DNA of 21,176 nucleotides from SZUA-430 sp046153995 (GTDB taxonomy: Bacteria > Pseudomonadota > Alphaproteobacteria > Micropepsales > Micropepsaceae), in assembly GCA_046153995.1 (NCBI GenBank), contig JBJXEH010000121.1, positions 1 through 21,176 of the forward strand, written 5' to 3'. Positions 19,750-21,176 of this stretch are shown here, one piece after another (the stretch's first letter is position 1; the number at the start of each line of letters is the position of its first letter). Made by a program: the position numbers and the translations under genes. The notes below the pieces were generated by a model that saw nothing but the letters and a program-made list of their open reading frames with translations, did not search any database and had not been told where the DNA came from.

Positions 19750-21176
19750 ATGTCCGGTATTATTTCCACGCGTGCTTGTGAAACCAATTTGCGCGGCGCT
19801 TGGCTCGCGTCGGCGGCCGTCTTGGCGCTGTCGGCGTTTGCGCCGGTAGCTCTGGCGGACGATCCGCCGCCACCACCGCCCGCCGATGCGGAACCCATGC
19901 CGCCCCCGCCGCCCGAAGAAGTCGGCGCACCGCCGATGGCTGTGGAAAAAGTCGTCGTGACCGCCACGCGGCGCGAGACGCAACTCGTTAAAACGCCGGT
20001 CGCAGTCACCGCGATCAGCGGCAAGACGCTTGAAGCGGCCGAGGTCGAGAGCATCGAAGACCTGATGGCCGTGGTGCCGTCGCTCGTCATCACGAACAAC
20101 GGCCACCCGTTCGCGTACACGACCCGCATCCGCGGTATCGGCACGCAAGGCGACAACCCCGGTTTGGAAGCAGCGGTCGGTACGTTCATCGACGGCGTCT
20201 ATCGCAGCCGTCCCGGCGTCGCGATGAGCGACCTGGGTGAAATGGACCGCGTCGAAGTTCTGCGCGGCCCGCAAGGCACGCTGTTCGGCCGCAACACGTC
20301 GGCCGGTATCATCAACGTCATCACGAAGAAGCCGACCTGGGAAAACGAGATCTGGGGCGAAGTCACCGGCGGATCGTACGATCTGCTCGCGACGCGCGGC
20401 GGCTTCAACGCCGTCATCGCGCCGGACCAGCTTGCTCTCAGAATCAACGGCGTGCGCCAGGAGCGTGAGGGTTACATCGACGTGAACCCCGGCCGCCCGG
20501 ACGCCTATGACGGCAACGCCACCAGCTTCTGGGGCGGCCGCGGGCAGCTGCTGTGGCAGCCGACGCAAGACGTGAGCCTGCGCATCGTCGGCGACTATGC
20601 GGAGCGTCAGGACGAGTGCTGCTCGGCGGTGACGATTGCCAACGGGCTACGCTCGGGGCCGGGTACGAACTTTGGCTTCGGCCGTGCGCCGACAGTTGCT
20701 TTCCCGGATACGTCGGGGCCTGCGATCATCAATTCGATCGAAAGCCCGTTCCCGGGTAAGGCTGCAACAAGTCAGCTTGAGAATTTCGTCGCGTTCGGCG
20801 ATCGCTCGACCGACGCGAACACGACCGACAAGGGCGTTTCTGGCGAGCTCAATTGGAGGTTCGGCGGGACCAAGCTGACCTCGATCACCGCATTTCGCCA
20901 ATGGGAGAACGACTACGGGCAGGACGTAGATTTCTCCGGCGCCGACATTCTCTACTTCCCCGACGACGGAACGAACTTCAACGAGTTCGAAACGTTCACG
21001 CACGAAACGCGCCTCAACGGCGAGGCCGGTTGGGTCAACTGGCTTGTCGGCGTGTTCTATTCGAACGAAGACATCACCCGGCAGCAACGGTTGAGGTTCG
21101 GCGCCGATATGGAAACGTTCTTGAGCCAGCATCGCGTAGGGGATTCGGCGCTCGCTCTGCGCGGCGCGCTCGCCGC
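19750..21176 (+). CDS. TonB-dependent outer-membrane receptor, 3'-truncated by the window edge
   Basis: The open frame runs from ATG 19750 off the end of the window (475 codons seen; such receptors usually have 700-900 residues). Residues 1-36 look like a signal peptide (WLASAAVLALSAFAPVALA, then DD). A proline-rich stretch follows (about 39-62, with runs PPPPPP and PPPPP), then a TonB-box-like VEKVVVTATRRE (65-76). The plug domain (about 85-195) has VPSLVITNN, RIRGIGTQG, FIDGVYRSRPG, DRVEVLRGPQGTLFGRNTS and INVITKKP, all typical of the sphingomonad/Caulobacter-type receptors. Barrel strands follow. The ligand is not predictable; iron siderophores, sugars and aromatic oligomers are all possible in this class. 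It is divergent from the His-rich protein gene. Confidence 0.93.
   Translation, partial: MSGIISTRACETNLRGAWLASAAVLALSAFAPVALADDPPPPPPADAEPMPPPPPEEVGAPPMAVEKVVVTATRRETQLVKTPVAVTAISGKTLEAAEVESIEDLMAVVPSLVITNNGHPFAYTTRIRGIGTQGDNPGLEAAVGTFIDGVYRSRPGVAMSDLGEMDRVEVLRGPQGTLFGRNTSAGIINVITKKPTWENEIWGEVTGGSYDLLATRGGFNAVIAPDQLALRINGVRQEREGYIDVNPGRPDAYDGNATSFWGGRGQLLWQPTQDVSLRIVGDYAERQDECCSAVTIANGLRSGPGTNFGFGRAPTVAFPDTSGPAIINSIESPFPGKAATSQLENFVAFGDRSTDANTTDKGVSGELNWRFGGTKLTSITAFRQWENDYGQDVDFSGADILYFPDDGTNFNEFETFTHETRLNGEAGWVNWLVGVFYSNEDITRQQRLRFGADMETFLSQHRVGDSALALRGALA

Noticed and set aside
19684..20568. A 294-codon minus-strand frame opposite the TonB receptor.
   Set aside because: The receptor's plug motifs are unmistakable on the plus strand; the antisense product is Arg/Asp-rich without features.

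Overview
The window is GC-rich chromosomal DNA with dense, short-spaced genes. It carries a large TonB-dependent receptor of the Caulobacter/sphingomonad style, a candidate ECF-type promoter of the alphaproteobacterial GGAAY-N17-CGTT form, an alphaproteobacterial-looking PGM/PMM, and small clan AA aspartic proteases. Together these suggest an alphaproteobacterium, most likely in or near Caulobacterales (for example Hyphomonadaceae-like genera). That placement is inferred from gene content; I could not run a marker-gene comparison. I see no transposase, integrase, phage gene or CRISPR array.

Layout. 1-3400: the 3' part of ilvD (branched-chain amino acid synthesis) converges on a coupled xthA / GFA-like pair; a cupin gene then converges on tRNA-Gln(UUG). 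3530-4850: a stand-alone sigma region 4 protein behind an ECF-like promoter, a mostly empty stretch, and on the minus strand a 36-residue membrane peptide followed by a small secreted four-cysteine protein. 4940-9193: a 955-residue winged-helix/ATPase/TPR-type regulator, with a short palindrome just upstream, followed after 23 nt by a CrtC/AttH lipocalin-like protein. 9200-10435: a structured leader and dusA. 10442-13707 (minus): a compact operon of two tandem clan AA aspartic proteases, PhnN and a phosphoglucomutase/phosphomannomutase. 13740-14674: an AT-rich divergent promoter region and cobA (siroheme), whose mRNA may be leaderless.

14703-14865 holds the most striking non-coding structure: a long inverted repeat (37-nt perfect core, about 47 nt in all) built from the heptamer CACCAAG, with A/T runs at both outer ends. 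It lies between two convergent genes. 14899-16670 (minus): an MFS transporter overlapping by ATGA a one-TM protein. 16939-17913: an outer-membrane beta-barrel protein with a clear terminator. 17967-19448 (minus): an envelope protein whose mature N-terminus has two CPHC motifs and a His-every-third-residue tract, then a probable barrel domain. 19750 to the end: the 5' part of a TonB-dependent receptor with an unusual proline-rich stretch before its TonB box.

Most genes are ordinary housekeeping or envelope functions. Points worth following up are the CACCAAG inverted repeat, the half-sigma protein with its promoter and Shine-Dalgarno hairpin, the metal-binding leader protein, and the regulator plus lipocalin pair.
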